A stretch of DNA of 63,076 nucleotides from Spirochaetales bacterium Spiro_07 (GCA_001603145.1 LVBI01000005.1:1-63076), one strand, 5' to 3'. Positions 43,191-52,168 are shown, counted from the first letter of the stretch. Numbers and translations are program-made. The notes: generated by a model from the letters alone, not told the origin.

Positions 43191-43513
43191 TTTTCGCGGC
43201 AATCTAATCTACGTCGTTTCGGGTTTGCGATTGAGCTGGTTCTACGGAATAAGTTTAATCGACAAGAAGTGTCGATTTTCTTTTCGCGATAGCTAAATCT
43301 ACAGTCAAAGCTTAATCAGCGAAAAGTGTCGATTTTGCTACGCAAAATCTCTAGATTGTGCACAGGGGCGCTTTGTACACAATCTTTATGCGCACCCTTG
43401 TGCATTATCTGCAAACAAGCAAACAGTGTGCACCAGTTACAAGATTGCGCATAGCGCAATCTTGGCGTTTTGCTCGATTAAACTAATCCGTAGATAAGGC
43501 TAATGCAAAACGC
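43191..43513. repeat. Repeat-rich non-coding block after rarA
   Basis: The 361-base gap (43189-43549) holds no gene. It contains a long inverted pair (43242-43262 against 43474-43493, CTACGGA...TTTAATCGA), direct repeats of AAGTGTCGATTTT (43267 and 43325), and near-direct repeats of TTTTCGCG...CTAA.TCTAC (43191 and 43281). It also has a perfect 10-bp hairpin, AAGATTGCGC/GCGCAATCTT (43441-43463), and GCGTTTTGC/GCAAAACGC. GGGTTTGCGATTG (43221) recurs at 51664. Confidence 0.7.
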
Positions 43514-43549
43514 TGCCTCGGATGAAGGGGTTTCCCTTTCTCCTTTATG

Positions 43550-43777
43550 TTATGGTTTGCACCGTGTGCAGGGCTTGTAGCCTTTTTCGACGGCTTCCTT
43601 TTCGTCAAGCGGAATCACTTCCTTTGCCTTGCTGAGAGAAGGACAGTCTTGCGTGTGGTACTTCGTGCCTGACGCAGTTACATAGACTGTCTTTGTTGCA
43701 ACCTGTGCGCAGAGCACAGCCGAAATAAGCAATGCCAGCAAGAGAATTATTGCTGTTTTCTTAGGTTTGATTTTCAT
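43550..43777 (-). CDS. Small exported cysteine-containing protein
   Basis: From the ATG at 43777 the product is 75 residues with a signal peptide (TAIILLLALLISAVLCAQ). A short domain, TKYHTQDCPSLSKAKEVI and EAVEKGYKPCTRCKP, follows. This H-x3-C...P-C-x2-C pattern resembles the small metal- or DNA-binding tail found on some nucleases and Ada-like proteins; here it stands alone and is exported. AGAGAGG lies five bases before the ATG, so the longer frame to 43882 is unlikely. Confidence 0.8.
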   Translation of the reverse strand: MKIKPKKTAIILLLALLISAVLCAQVATKTVYVTASGTKYHTQDCPSLSKAKEVIPLDEKEAVEKGYKPCTRCKP

Positions 43778-44001
43778 ATAAACCTCTCTTAGATTGAAGC
43801 AGAAAACTCCAAGCAACGCTTGGACGCAGAAAAGCTGCATGTTTTCTTTTGCGTTCATATGAATATCAATCAAAAATTGCAAATCTTGTACTTTTTGGTT
43901 GATTTTTTTGTAAAATTTTTTCAGATTTTACAAAACGGCGTCATTGTCGTGCTTTATGCGGTGTCTTTATATCTATTTATAGAGACTTTGCGTGATACGT
44001 C
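43778..44001. other. Divergent intergenic region before adk
   Basis: This AT-rich stretch separates the small exported gene (minus strand) from adk. A hydrophobic plus-strand frame at 43820-44005 has no ribosome-binding site and I do not accept it as a gene. A possible minus-strand promoter (TTGCAA, 17 bases, TATGAA) lies near 43870-43900 but is weak. Confidence 0.35.
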
Positions 44002-44031
44002 TTGAAAATATAAGCCCATTGGCGGTATTAT
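44002..44031 (+). promoter_or_regulatory. Promoter of adk
   Basis: TTGAAA (44002-44007), an 18-base spacer and TATTAT (44026-44031). The leader of about 29 bases contains AGAGG six bases before the adk start. Confidence 0.7.
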
Positions 44032-44066
44032 CACTTTGCATATTGAATAAAAATCAGAGGTATTTT

Positions 44067-44699
44067 ATGAATTTCATTTTTTTAGGCCCGCCGGGAGCTG
44101 GTAAAGGAACTTTGGCAAAACAGGCTGCACAAGTTTACGGCATTCCGCATATTTCAACTGGCGATATTTTCCGTGAGAACATCAAGAACCAGACTGAACT
44201 TGGCAAGAAAGTTGATGCAATCATCAAGTCGGGCGGCTTGGTAAGCGACGATATCACTTGCGAGCTTGTAAAAGACCGCCTTTCAAAGCCTGACACAAAG
44301 AACGGCTATATCCTTGACGGTTTTCCAAGAACTATTCCGCAGGCAGAAGCTCTTGAAAAATTCGCCAAAATTGATGCTGCGGTAAACTTTGATATTGCTG
44401 ATGAAGCTGTCGTTGAGCGTCTCGGCGGCCGCGTCTGCTGCAAAGAATGTGGTCAGATGTTCCATGTAAAGTTTAACCCGCCAAAACAGGTCGGCAAATG
44501 CGACAAATGCGGCGGCGAATTGTACACACGCGACGATGACAAGACTGAATCAATTCAGAACCGTCTTGTTGTTTACAGAAAGTCTACAGCTCCGCTCATC
44601 GACTTCTACAAGAACAAGGGCAATCTCGTTGACATTGACGCCCGTCCTGCACCAGAAGCAATTCTTGCTGAATTTGAGAAGAAATTCCCAAAAAAGTAA
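44067..44699 (+). CDS. adk: Adenylate kinase
   Basis: Adenylate kinase interconverts ATP, ADP and AMP. The 210-residue protein has the P-loop GPPGAGKGT (7-15), HISTGDIFRENI, DGFPRTIPQAEAL and a long LID. The LID carries four cysteines (CKEC and CDKC), so it probably binds zinc. I use the ATG at 44067, after AGAGG. An upstream in-frame ATG at 43992 would precede the promoter. Transcription ends at the hairpin at 44747. Confidence 0.96.
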   Translation: MNFIFLGPPGAGKGTLAKQAAQVYGIPHISTGDIFRENIKNQTELGKKVDAIIKSGGLVSDDITCELVKDRLSKPDTKNGYILDGFPRTIPQAEALEKFAKIDAAVNFDIADEAVVERLGGRVCCKECGQMFHVKFNPPKQVGKCDKCGGELYTRDDDKTESIQNRLVVYRKSTAPLIDFYKNKGNLVDIDARPAPEAILAEFEKKFPKK

Positions 44700-44746
44700 T
44701 TTAGCTTGAACGCATGCTTTTCAGCTTGTCTTTATAAGCTGAACAT

Positions 44747-44792
44747 AAAAAAAGCCTTGCCTGAATCTAGGTTCAGTGCAAGGCTTTTTTTT
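44747..44792. terminator. Bidirectional terminator between adk and lipoprotein gene
   Basis: The stem AAAAAAAGCCTTGC / GCAAGGCTTTTTTT has an inner CTGAA/TTCAG stem. It lies between two convergent genes and can end transcripts from both sides. Confidence 0.92.
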
Positions 44793-44822
44793 GTTATAAA
44801 AGTCTGTTTGTTTTAGTCAAAA

Positions 44823-45896
44823 CTAGTCAAGGTTCCATGTGTCGTCAGGATAATATGCCCAAAGACCATATCTGTTTTTATCAGCTGCTGTTACACCGGC
44901 ATAAATTGCACCATTCGGCGTTGTCCAGAATGAGCCTTCGATGATGCCCTGACCGGCAAGCTGTTCACCGTTAGGATGAGGATTTTCCTTTATTATGTTA
45001 GTACCATCTAGGGAGAGACGGTAATATCCCTTTGTTGTTGAGATGAGTAGATATTGTTTGATTATACCCGAGCTATCTGGTTCTTCATGGTATGCAAGCC
45101 CTGTGATTTTTCCATGTTTTTCTTCTGATAGTGCAATATTACATTTTGTCAAATCAAAATTATTAGAGCCTTGAATTACTAGCTGCGCTTTATTTAATGA
45201 TGTTGTTTCATTTACTGTTTGTGGAAACGAAGAGCCGTTGCCACCTAAAGGAACAAACCATGCTCTTGAATTGGTATAATCTGACGTAGAAATGAATGTC
45301 TGATATAGCTGAGTGGATCCGTTGACCTTTACGGCGCTAGCAATGTCAGAATGTCCTGTTGATGTAGGTGCCGCTGTTCCATTCAGCTTGTATGTAGTAC
45401 CGTCTGCAGTAGTTGCAAAAGCTTCTCGTCCGCCGGTATAAGATTTATTGTCAAAGATTGTCATTACGTTGTTAAGACCGCTTACAACACCACCGGTTGA
45501 ACCTAAAAGGATGTTTACTTTCGCATCAGAATAGTTGTAAGAATATTGGTTAGTAGATGTAACTTCTGTCGATGGCGAAAATGTAAGAACATAAAGATTG
45601 TTGTCATCTGCAGCTAAAAGGCCGATTCCACCGTCATAAGTTGTGGACATTTCTGACCAGCCTCTGCCACTGTAAAGACCTTTAGTAAAGATCTTGTTGC
45701 CATTTGTGCAATAAAGATTATTGTTGTAACAGACTAGAGAGCGTGTTGCCCACGGCGCGGTCTTCTTACCAAGCTTGACTTCGTCTTCAATTGCTGAAAA
45801 AATTGCACCCCCAGATGCGCCACCTCCACAGCTTGAAAACAAAACTATGAATGATGCTAGAATACCGAATAATGTGAATTGTCTTTGTCCTTTCAT
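44823..45896 (-). CDS. Lipoprotein of unknown function
   Basis: The 357-residue product has a lipoprotein signal with lipobox (FIVLFSSC, then GGGASGG), so it is lipid-anchored and could be surface exposed. The mature part is rich in Gly, Ser, Thr, Asn and Tyr. It has repeated beta-strand units (NNLYCTNGNKIFTKGLYSG, NNLYVLTFS, YYRLSLDGT, GAIYAGVTAADKNRYGLWAYY) suggesting a beta-propeller-like fold. It lies 19 bases downstream of a predicted outer-membrane barrel gene and is probably cotranscribed, so the two may form a surface pair. Confidence 0.82.
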   Translation of the reverse strand: MKGQRQFTLFGILASFIVLFSSCGGGASGGAIFSAIEDEVKLGKKTAPWATRSLVCYNNNLYCTNGNKIFTKGLYSGRGWSEMSTTYDGGIGLLAADDNNLYVLTFSPSTEVTSTNQYSYNYSDAKVNILLGSTGGVVSGLNNVMTIFDNKSYTGGREAFATTADGTTYKLNGTAAPTSTGHSDIASAVKVNGSTQLYQTFISTSDYTNSRAWFVPLGGNGSSFPQTVNETTSLNKAQLVIQGSNNFDLTKCNIALSEEKHGKITGLAYHEEPDSSGIIKQYLLISTTKGYYRLSLDGTNIIKENPHPNGEQLAGQGIIEGSFWTTPNGAIYAGVTAADKNRYGLWAYYPDDTWNLD

Positions 45897-45915
45897 AATT
45901 ATTTTTGTCCTTGAA

Positions 45916-46641
45916 TCAAAAGTGATATCGAATACTTAGGCCTGCCTCAACAGTAGTACCGAAACGGTTATTTTCAGGCTGATTTATGTAATATTGAGGT
46001 ATTATGTATGCACCGAGCGTAACTCCGATTGACCATTCAGAATTGGTTCTATAGAAAAAACCTACCTCTGGTTTTGCAATAGGTCCTAAGTAAAATCTTG
46101 TGAGGTACGACTGCAACGCAAAACCTGCTGAAAGTGAAATCGGAATTTCATAACGCCCTACAGCAAGGTTTATTGTTCCTTTTGCCATAAAAGGAACATT
46201 GTAAAAGACATTGCTTCCTCTTGTTCTGTGGTAGTTGAAATTAACGTTGCCGCCAATAGAAAAAAGCGAATCTATGAAGAAGTTGTATCCCAAGCTGATA
46301 TTGCCGCCCCAGAACAAATTATAAGGCGCAAGCGCATAGTTGCCTGCAAGACCTATCTGTATATTCTGGTCGCCGTATGAATTAAGCTCAAAATCTGTTA
46401 CATTAAGGCCTGTGGCTTTTTTTTCTTCTTCTTCTTCAGTTTCGCCCCAGTCTTCGTCTGCTTCGCCCCAGTCGTCTTCTGTTTCTGGCGTTTCAAAACT
46501 GCTTGCCGGTGCATCGCTGTTTTCGAAGCCGAAAGCACCGCCTGATTTGCTCCAATCGTCATTGCTGATATTAAAAGCTTGTGAAAATGTAAATGCTGCA
46601 GCAAAAAAAGCTATAAAGCAAAAACTTAAAAAACGTTTCAT
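45916..46641 (-). CDS. Outer-membrane beta-barrel protein
   Basis: From the ATG at 46641 (AGAGGA upstream) the product is 241 residues: a signal peptide (FLSFCFIAFFAAAFTFSQA), an acidic linker with WGE repeats (EDDWGEADEDWGETEEEEEKK) and a barrel. The barrel has alternating beta-strands (NIQIGLAGNYALAP, WGGNISLGYNFF, YEIPISLSAGFAL, WSIGVTLGAYI) and the terminal strand TVEAGLSIRYHF, ending in Phe as most BAM substrates do. The function is unknown. The upstream in-frame region to 46695 is not part of it. Confidence 0.83.
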   Translation of the reverse strand: MKRFLSFCFIAFFAAAFTFSQAFNISNDDWSKSGGAFGFENSDAPASSFETPETEDDWGEADEDWGETEEEEEKKATGLNVTDFELNSYGDQNIQIGLAGNYALAPYNLFWGGNISLGYNFFIDSLFSIGGNVNFNYHRTRGSNVFYNVPFMAKGTINLAVGRYEIPISLSAGFALQSYLTRFYLGPIAKPEVGFFYRTNSEWSIGVTLGAYIIPQYYINQPENNRFGTTVEAGLSIRYHF

Positions 46642-46656
46642 AAATCCTCTAGTTGT

Positions 46657-46689
46657 GGGCGCATTGATAGATGCTATCACGAAGCGCCC
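46657..46689 (-). other. Hairpin in the leader of the outer-membrane protein gene
   Basis: GGGCGC (46657-46662) pairs with GCGCCC (46684-46689), and inside GATAG pairs with CTATC. It lies 15 bases upstream of the start codon, in the presumed 5' untranslated RNA. It might stabilise the RNA or affect translation. Confidence 0.4.
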
Positions 46690-46899
46690 GTACATTTTTC
46701 AGACAAACAATACCTTTTGCATGTCAGTGCTTCTGCAAATTTATAAAAACGTATGGATAAAATTGCAGAAAACCAGTACACTAAAAATATAGCAAAACAA
46801 GTACAAATACTATAGCGTATTTTCCATTTTGTTGTCTATGGAAACGGCTTGCAAAAGCTATTTATTTTTTAACAGTTATTCTGTTTGAACGGTTACACT
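46690..46899. other. Intergenic region between divergent genes
   Basis: Together with flanking parts this gap is 312 bases. It is AT-rich, encodes nothing visible and should contain the minus-strand promoter for the barrel-lipoprotein pair, which I could not identify with confidence. Confidence 0.4.
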
Positions 46900-46928
46900 T
46901 TGATAGAAAATTAAGCAAATGATATATT
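46900..46928 (+). promoter_or_regulatory. Promoter of the folD operon
   Basis: TTGATA (46900-46905), a 17-base spacer and TATATT (46923-46928). An AGGAG ribosome-binding site follows at 46942-46946. Confidence 0.75.
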
Positions 46929-46953
46929 GCATTTATAGTTGTAGGAGTTTTTT

Positions 46954-47835
46954 ATGAGCGCAGTAATTATTGATGGTTTTCAGATTGCGGCAGATGTCCG
47001 CCATCAGGTTGCAGAAAAAACAGCGGAGCTTGTCAAAAAAGGCACTCACCCATGTCTGGCGGTTATTCTTGTAGGCGAAAACCCGGCAAGTATTTCTTAT
47101 GTAACCGGAAAAGAAAAAGCCCTCGCCGAAGTCGGCATGAAAGACCGCTCGATAAGGCTTCCAGAATCAACTTCAGAAGAAGAGCTTTTGAAAATAATTG
47201 ACGAGCTTAACGCCGACGACTCTGTTCACGGCATTCTCGTTCAGCTGCCATTGCCTAAGCATATTGACGAAGACAAGGTGATTATGGCTATAAAGCCAGA
47301 AAAAGACGTTGACGGCTTTCACCCAGTAAATGTCGGAAATCTCGTAATCGGGCGCAAGGCTTTTCTGCCCTGTACGCCGCACGGAATTATCGTGCTGCTT
47401 GAGACGATGGGCATAAAGACAGACGGTGCACACGCTGTTGTTGTCGGCCGCTCAAACATTGTCGGCAAGCCTGTTTCTCTGCTGCTTGCACGCCGCGAGA
47501 CAAACGCTACCGTAACAATCTGCCACACAGGCACAAAAGACCTTGCATCTTTTACAAAGCAGGCAGACATTCTTATCGCGGCTGTCGGAAAGCCAAAGAT
47601 GATTACAGCTGACATGATAAAGCCGGGCGCGGCCGTCATCGATGTAGGTGTAAACCGCGTGCCTGATGCAACAAAAAAGAGCGGTTTCCGCCTTGTAGGC
47701 GACGTAGATTTTGAAAACGCTAAAGAAGTCGCTTCATATATCACGCCTGTGCCAAAAGGTGTAGGTCCGATGACGATTGCGATGCTCATGCAGAACGTTC
47801 TTGAAGCGGCGCAGGCTGCGGCAGAATCAAAATGA
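46954..47835 (+). CDS. folD: Bifunctional methylene-THF dehydrogenase/methenyl-THF cyclohydrolase
   Basis: FolD interconverts 5,10-methylene-, methenyl- and 10-formyl-tetrahydrofolate in one-carbon metabolism. The 293-residue protein has [15 protein letters not shown] (catalytic Lys region), [40 protein letters not shown] and [27 protein letters not shown] (nucleotide-binding). It is first in a five-gene run. Its stop overlaps the folE2 start (ATGA). Confidence 0.96.
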   Translation: MSAVIIDGFQIAADVRHQVAEKTAELVKKGTHPCLAVILVGENPASISYVTGKEKALAEVGMKDRSIRLPESTSEEELLKIIDELNADDSVHGILVQLPLPKHIDEDKVIMAIKPEKDVDGFHPVNVGNLVIGRKAFLPCTPHGIIVLLETMGIKTDGAHAVVVGRSNIVGKPVSLLLARRETNATVTICHTGTKDLASFTKQADILIAAVGKPKMITADMIKPGAAVIDVGVNRVPDATKKSGFRLVGDVDFENAKEVASYITPVPKGVGPMTIAMLMQNVLEAAQAAAESK

Positions 47836-48653
47836 TTGATATTCAAAAGCAGAAAGACGACAGAGAAATCCCTTTGATGAAGGTCGGCGTAAAGAATTTG
47901 CAGTACCCGGTTCATGTGCTTGACCGCAAAAACCATACGCAGACCACTTCGGCAACAGTTGACCTTTATGTGAATCTTCCGAAGCATTTCAAAGGAACTC
48001 ACATGAGCCGCTTCGTTACGGTTTTTCACAAATACCATGAAAATTTGTCGATGCGGCATTTTCTGCTTATGCTTGAAGAAATACGCACAACATTAGACGC
48101 AGCAGAAGCTTTCGGCACGCTGAAATTTCCGTTTTATTTAGAGAAAAAAGCGCCCGTAACGGGGCAGTGCGGAATGATGGCTTATGAATGTGTCTATGAA
48201 GGCACAGCAAGGCAAGCTGGCAAAGAAGGCGTAAAAAAGACAGAGTTTTTCGTAAGCGTCAGCGTGCCGGTAACAACGCTCTGCCCGTGCTCAAAAGCCA
48301 TAAGCGAAAACGGCGCGCACAACCAGCGCGGCATTGTTACCGTGAAAGTGCAGAACACTTCGTTCTTTTGGATTGAGGACATAATAGAGCTTGTGGAATC
48401 TTGTGCGTCTTGCGCCCTGTATTCGGTATTGAAGCGCGAGGACGAGAAATTTGTTACCGAGCATGCGTATGAAAACCCGCGCTTTGTAGAAGACCTTGTG
48501 CGCGAAGTCTACATCGGCTTGCGAGATTTTGCTTCCGGCGAAAAGCCGCATGCGGAAAAGCCGTTCACTTGGTTCAGCGTTGAAGCTGAAAACTTTGAGA
48601 GCATTCACAATCATAATGCTTATGCCTACACAGAATACAATGAGGAATCTTGA
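47832..48653 (+). CDS. folE2: GTP cyclohydrolase I type IB
   Basis: FolE2 makes dihydroneopterin triphosphate from GTP, for folate or for queuosine and related modified bases. The 273-residue protein has [13 protein letters not shown], the conserved [25 protein letters not shown] region (metal-binding Cys and catalytic residues) and [13 protein letters not shown]. Coupling to folD by a 4-base overlap supports a folate role. The stop overlaps the miaB start by one base. Confidence 0.94.
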   Translation: MIDIQKQKDDREIPLMKVGVKNLQYPVHVLDRKNHTQTTSATVDLYVNLPKHFKGTHMSRFVTVFHKYHENLSMRHFLLMLEEIRTTLDAAEAFGTLKFPFYLEKKAPVTGQCGMMAYECVYEGTARQAGKEGVKKTEFFVSVSVPVTTLCPCSKAISENGAHNQRGIVTVKVQNTSFFWIEDIIELVESCASCALYSVLKREDEKFVTEHAYENPRFVEDLVREVYIGLRDFASGEKPHAEKPFTWFSVEAENFESIHNHNAYAYTEYNEES

Positions 48654-50050
48654 TGACCTATTTTTTTGAAACATACGGCTGCCAGATGAACAAAGCCGAA
48701 TCAGCTTCTTTAGAGCAGCTGCTTCTTGCGCGCGGCTGGACAGCCTCTGAATACGCCGAAACCGCCGACCTGGTGATTATCAACACTTGCTCGGTAAGAG
48801 TAACCGCGGAGACGCGCATTCATGGCAGACTCGGCTGGTATTCTGCACTGAAAAAGGAGCGGCAGGGTATTCAGCCTGCATCAAACCACCGCGAGCCGCG
48901 TCCGTGCAAAGTGCCGCAGAAAAAGCTCTCGCTCGTCGTTACAGGCTGCATGGCTGAACGGCTTAAAGATTCGCTTAAAAGACAGTTTCCAGTTGTTGAT
49001 TATGTTGTAGGCACTTTCAAGAAGCAGCATTTTCAAGACATAATTGATGCTGTTGAGCAAGACCGAGAGCTTGTAAATCTTGAAGAAGATTCGGTCTATT
49101 CGTTCGCGCCGCTGTCTTATGAGCCGGGCGCCTTTCAGGCTTTTGTGCCGATTATGCACGGCTGCAACAATTTCTGCTCTTACTGCATTGTGCCTTATGT
49201 GCGCGGCCGCGAAATTTCGCGTTCTGCGGATGAAATCTTGAAAGAAATTGACATGCTCGGCATCAAAAACGTAAAAGAGGTTACTCTGCTTGGCCAGAAC
49301 GTAAATTCTTACAGATTTGAAGAAAAGCTCGCGGACGGTTCAAGCCGCATTGTTGATTTTCCGGAACTGCTTGAGCGCATCGCCGTGCATATTAGGGAAA
49401 CAAAATCTTCTATAGGCTGGGTACGCTTCATGTCGAGCCACCCGAAAGACCTGTCTGACAGATTAATTGAAGTGATTGCAAAAGAGCGCGTCTTGTGCCG
49501 CCACATTCATCTGCCTGTGCAGAACGGCTCTACCGCCGTGCTCAAGGCTATGAACCGCAAATATACGCGCGAGCATTATCTTGAGCTTGTCGACAAAATC
49601 AGAAGCCGCATACCAGATGTTTCGCTTTCAACAGATATTCTCGTAGGTTTCCCTGGCGAAACCGAAGAAGACTTTGAGCAGACTGTCTCTCTCATGAAAC
49701 AGGTGCGCTACGAGGCGGCTTATATGTATTATTACAACCCGCGCGAAGGTACAGTAGCCTACAGCATGAAGAATCAGATTCCGGTTGAAGAAAAGAAACG
49801 CCGCGTGGCGCGCATAATTGAGCTGCAACTTGAAATTACGAAAGAGCAGCTTGAACGCCGCGTTGGCGAAAAAGTGCTTGTGCTTGTTGAAGCCGAAAGC
49901 CGTGACGACAGCTCTGAACTTTTGGGCCGCACCGAGCGTGACGAGCGCGTGGTCTTCAAAGGTGACAAAGCTTTAATTGGAAATTTTGCGCATGTTTCGC
50001 TTGACAGCCTGAACGGAAACACTTTTAGGGGAAGTTTGTTGGAAGCTTGA
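48653..50050 (+). CDS. miaB: tRNA-2-methylthio-N6-dimethylallyladenosine synthase
   Basis: MiaB is a radical-SAM enzyme that methylthiolates i6A37 of tRNAs. The 465-residue protein has the UPF0004 domain with three cluster cysteines (YGCQMN, NTCSVR, TGCMAE), the radical-SAM CNNFCSYC motif and a C-terminal TRAM domain (LVLVEAESRDDSSELLGRT). I place the start at the ATG at 48653, with AGGA six bases upstream. An insert of about 20 residues (near PASNHREPRPCKVPQKK) lies in the first domain. Confidence 0.95.
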   Translation: MTYFFETYGCQMNKAESASLEQLLLARGWTASEYAETADLVIINTCSVRVTAETRIHGRLGWYSALKKERQGIQPASNHREPRPCKVPQKKLSLVVTGCMAERLKDSLKRQFPVVDYVVGTFKKQHFQDIIDAVEQDRELVNLEEDSVYSFAPLSYEPGAFQAFVPIMHGCNNFCSYCIVPYVRGREISRSADEILKEIDMLGIKNVKEVTLLGQNVNSYRFEEKLADGSSRIVDFPELLERIAVHIRETKSSIGWVRFMSSHPKDLSDRLIEVIAKERVLCRHIHLPVQNGSTAVLKAMNRKYTREHYLELVDKIRSRIPDVSLSTDILVGFPGETEEDFEQTVSLMKQVRYEAAYMYYYNPREGTVAYSMKNQIPVEEKKRRVARIIELQLEITKEQLERRVGEKVLVLVEAESRDDSSELLGRTERDERVVFKGDKALIGNFAHVSLDSLNGNTFRGSLLEA

Positions 50051-50098
50051 CAGAAAGCGCATGTTGCGTTGAAGTTATAGAAGCAGAGGAGTATTGCT

Positions 50099-50665
50099 AT
50101 GAAGCTGTTTCAGAAAAAAGCAGAAAAATCAGAAACTGAAGTCGAAAAGCAGCTTGAAAATGCGGCTGAAACAAATGTGCAGGACGCAGAAGAATTTGCT
50201 GTTCCGGCTGCAAAAAAGAAAGCTGCAAAGCCAAAAGGCCAGCAGCAAAAAGGAGCGATTAAGATGCCGTGGCGTTTGATAAAGCTTGTTTTGATTTTGT
50301 TGTTCGCAATTATCTTTGCAGCATTCAACATTGACAACCGCTGCGATGTTTCGCTTGTTTTTGTAAGTTTCAAGAACGTGCCTGTCTTTGTAACGATGTT
50401 CGTTGCTTTCTGCATCGGCATTCTTTTTGTGCTGCCTTTCACAATCGGAAGAGATTCAGCCGTAAAAAAGGCACAGGAAGCTGCTGCCGAAGTTGAAGCC
50501 TTGAAAGCTCAAAAAGCGATGTGGCTTAGACAGAGAAAAATGCCGAAAAATAAGCATGAAAAGAAATCATTTTTTTGGGGCAAATCTAAGAAAGCAGATG
50601 CCGTTCCTGCAACTACAGAACCTGTTGAGCAAAAAACCGAAAATGGCGATGCTGCCGGAAAATAA
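50099..50665 (+). CDS. LapA-domain membrane protein
   Basis: The 188-residue protein has an N-terminal polar part with a Lys-rich stretch. Two membrane helices (LIKLVLILLFAIIFAAFNID and VFVTMFVAFCIGILFVLPFT) lie in the LapA/DUF1049 arrangement, with NRCDVSLVFVSF between them. A coiled coil and a Lys/Glu-rich tail follow. The role is probably in envelope assembly, as for E. coli LapA, but this is only by family. GAGGAG lies seven bases before the ATG. It is four bases from the next start. Confidence 0.82.
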   Translation: MKLFQKKAEKSETEVEKQLENAAETNVQDAEEFAVPAAKKKAAKPKGQQQKGAIKMPWRLIKLVLILLFAIIFAAFNIDNRCDVSLVFVSFKNVPVFVTMFVAFCIGILFVLPFTIGRDSAVKKAQEAAAEVEALKAQKAMWLRQRKMPKNKHEKKSFFWGKSKKADAVPATTEPVEQKTENGDAAGK

Positions 50666-50669
50666 AAAT

Positions 50670-51662
50670 ATGAAAAGACTTTTATCAGCCAAAAAGCGGC
50701 TGCCAAAGCTTGCTGCCTGCATGGTGCTTTTTATGCTTGCGCTGCAAGTTGCGTCAGCAGATACTTCTCAGATTATTACAAACGCCGTCAAGACAGGCAC
50801 TGTCGAAAGCGCAATCAGCTATATTAAAAGCTCTTTGCCCGGCGTTCAAAGCGTTGACGAGCAGAAAGCAGTCATGCTCTTTTTGGGCAAGCTTCAGCAG
50901 CAGGCCGCGCTTTATAAAGAAGCATACGAATCTTATTCTGTTGTAATTGCGCTTGATAAGACTGTGCCGAATGTCGGCGTAAGGCTTGATGCGGCAGTGT
51001 GCATTCTTGCTGCGGGCGAAACCGCAACGGCAGAGAGCGTGCTTGATTCGGTGCTTGCAATCGAAAGCGATGATGCTTCCGGGGCGCGTGCAAGGCTGCT
51101 TGCGGTCTGGTGCGGCATCTTAAAAGCTTCTTCTGCCGAAGAGCTTGAAACGCCCATTGGACATCTTGAAAAATTCCTTGATGACCCTGTTATGGCTTGT
51201 GAAAAGCCTGCCGTGCTTTTTTCGCTGTGGTGGCTCACCGGAGACGCTGCTTATGCGCAGAAGCTTGAAACTGATTTTGCGGCCACGCCGGAAGCCGCAT
51301 GCGCTAACGGAAGGGCAGAAGTGCTGCCGTTGCCGTACTTTTACTTTATTCCGCGCATGAATTCTGGCTTTGACGCAAAAACGGCGGCCGAAAGATATGC
51401 AAACAAGAATGCGGTTGCAGCGGCAAAAAAAGCTGAAAACCAGCGCGCAATGTGGCAGCAGGTGGGCTTGTTCCGCGATGAGAACAACGCCGAAAACTGC
51501 ATCAAAAAGCTTATTGCCGCAGGGTTTAAGCCTGAAGTGCTTAAGCAGACCAAGCCGAGCGGCAACAACTACACAGCGGTCGTCGTAAAAGAAACAGACG
51601 GCTCTGTGGCGCAGGCTCTGCGCAACGCCGGCTTTGAGTGCTACCCCGTTTTTGAAGATTAA
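50670..51662 (+). CDS. Exported SPOR-domain protein
   Basis: From the ATG at 50670 the product has about 330 residues: a signal peptide (LPKLAACMVLFMLALQVASA), a helical TPR-like region (residues about 35-250) and a C-terminal SPOR-like domain (MWQQVGLFRDENNAENCIKKL and YTAVVVKETDGSVAQAL). SPOR domains bind denuded peptidoglycan at division sites. The start of the gene overlaps the 3' part of lapA in another frame if the longer ORF is used; I reject that version. Confidence 0.82.
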   Translation: MKRLLSAKKRLPKLAACMVLFMLALQVASADTSQIITNAVKTGTVESAISYIKSSLPGVQSVDEQKAVMLFLGKLQQQAALYKEAYESYSVVIALDKTVPNVGVRLDAAVCILAAGETATAESVLDSVLAIESDDASGARARLLAVWCGILKASSAEELETPIGHLEKFLDDPVMACEKPAVLFSLWWLTGDAAYAQKLETDFAATPEAACANGRAEVLPLPYFYFIPRMNSGFDAKTAAERYANKNAVAAAKKAENQRAMWQQVGLFRDENNAENCIKKLIAAGFKPEVLKQTKPSGNNYTAVVVKETDGSVAQALRNAGFECYPVFED

Positions 51663-51663
51663 C

Positions 51664-51819
51664 GGGTTTGCGATTGGGATTGTTCTATAGCGAAGGTTTG
51701 TCTGGCAAACCCTGCCAAATTGCGCAAATCGCAATTTGGTGAGAATCTGTGCGACAGATAGCTTGTTTCAAACCTTTCAATGAAAGAACCGACAATGTAC
51801 AAGCTTTGACTTGTCAAAG
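51664..51819. repeat. Cluster of palindromes downstream of the SPOR gene
   Basis: It begins with GGGTTTGCGATTG (51664-51676), also present at 43221. Then come GGTTTG/CAAACC (51695-51711), a perfect 10-bp hairpin CCAAATTGCG/CGCAATTTGG (51715-51739), CTGT/ACAG, CTTTCA/TGAAAG (51774-51786) and CTTTGAC/GTCAAAG (51804-51819). No coding frame is visible. It looks like the same repeat family as 43191-43513. Confidence 0.6.
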
Positions 51820-51892
51820 TATGAGAAGTATCAAATGTTAGTACACATCGAAGTGCTTCTTTCATACAGGTTTCACCTCAAGTAGCAAAAGA

Positions 51893-52168
51893 CTACAGGC
51901 CGAAGCATGGCAAAAAGGCAATTGCTAATATAAAGAAAGCTATTGAACCTAAAATCATCATGTCTAATGTAGCCTTGCATTTCTTTCTATGATTAGTATT
52001 AGCATATTCTTTTAACTCTTCAAAAAGATCTGGAATTGCGAAAATACAACCAATACACATAAAGAGAAGAAATATACTTATTGCATAATCTGATGATTTA
52101 AAAAAATACAGTAATAAAAAACCAAAAATATACATTACATAGCTGAAATAGGATAAGATTTTTTTCAT
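51893..52168 (-). CDS. Small three-helix membrane protein
   Basis: The 91-residue product is mostly membrane helices: YVMYIFGFLLLYFF, ISIFLLFMCIGCIFAIPDL and MMILGSIAFFILAIAFL, with a charged loop between the second and third. AAGG precedes the ATG. AT-rich, with no recognised relatives. It lies 24 bases after the end of the exported protein gene at 52193. Confidence 0.72.
   Translation of the reverse strand: MKKILSYFSYVMYIFGFLLLYFFKSSDYAISIFLLFMCIGCIFAIPDLFEELKEYANTNHRKKCKATLDMMILGSIAFFILAIAFLPCFGL

Noticed and set aside
43191..43513. CRISPR array
   Set aside because: The repeats are few, unequal in spacing and of several kinds, and no cas genes are present.
43820..44005. Hydrophobic plus-strand frame upstream of adk
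   Set aside because: No ribosome-binding site; it extends into the adk promoter and has no similarity to anything I recognise.
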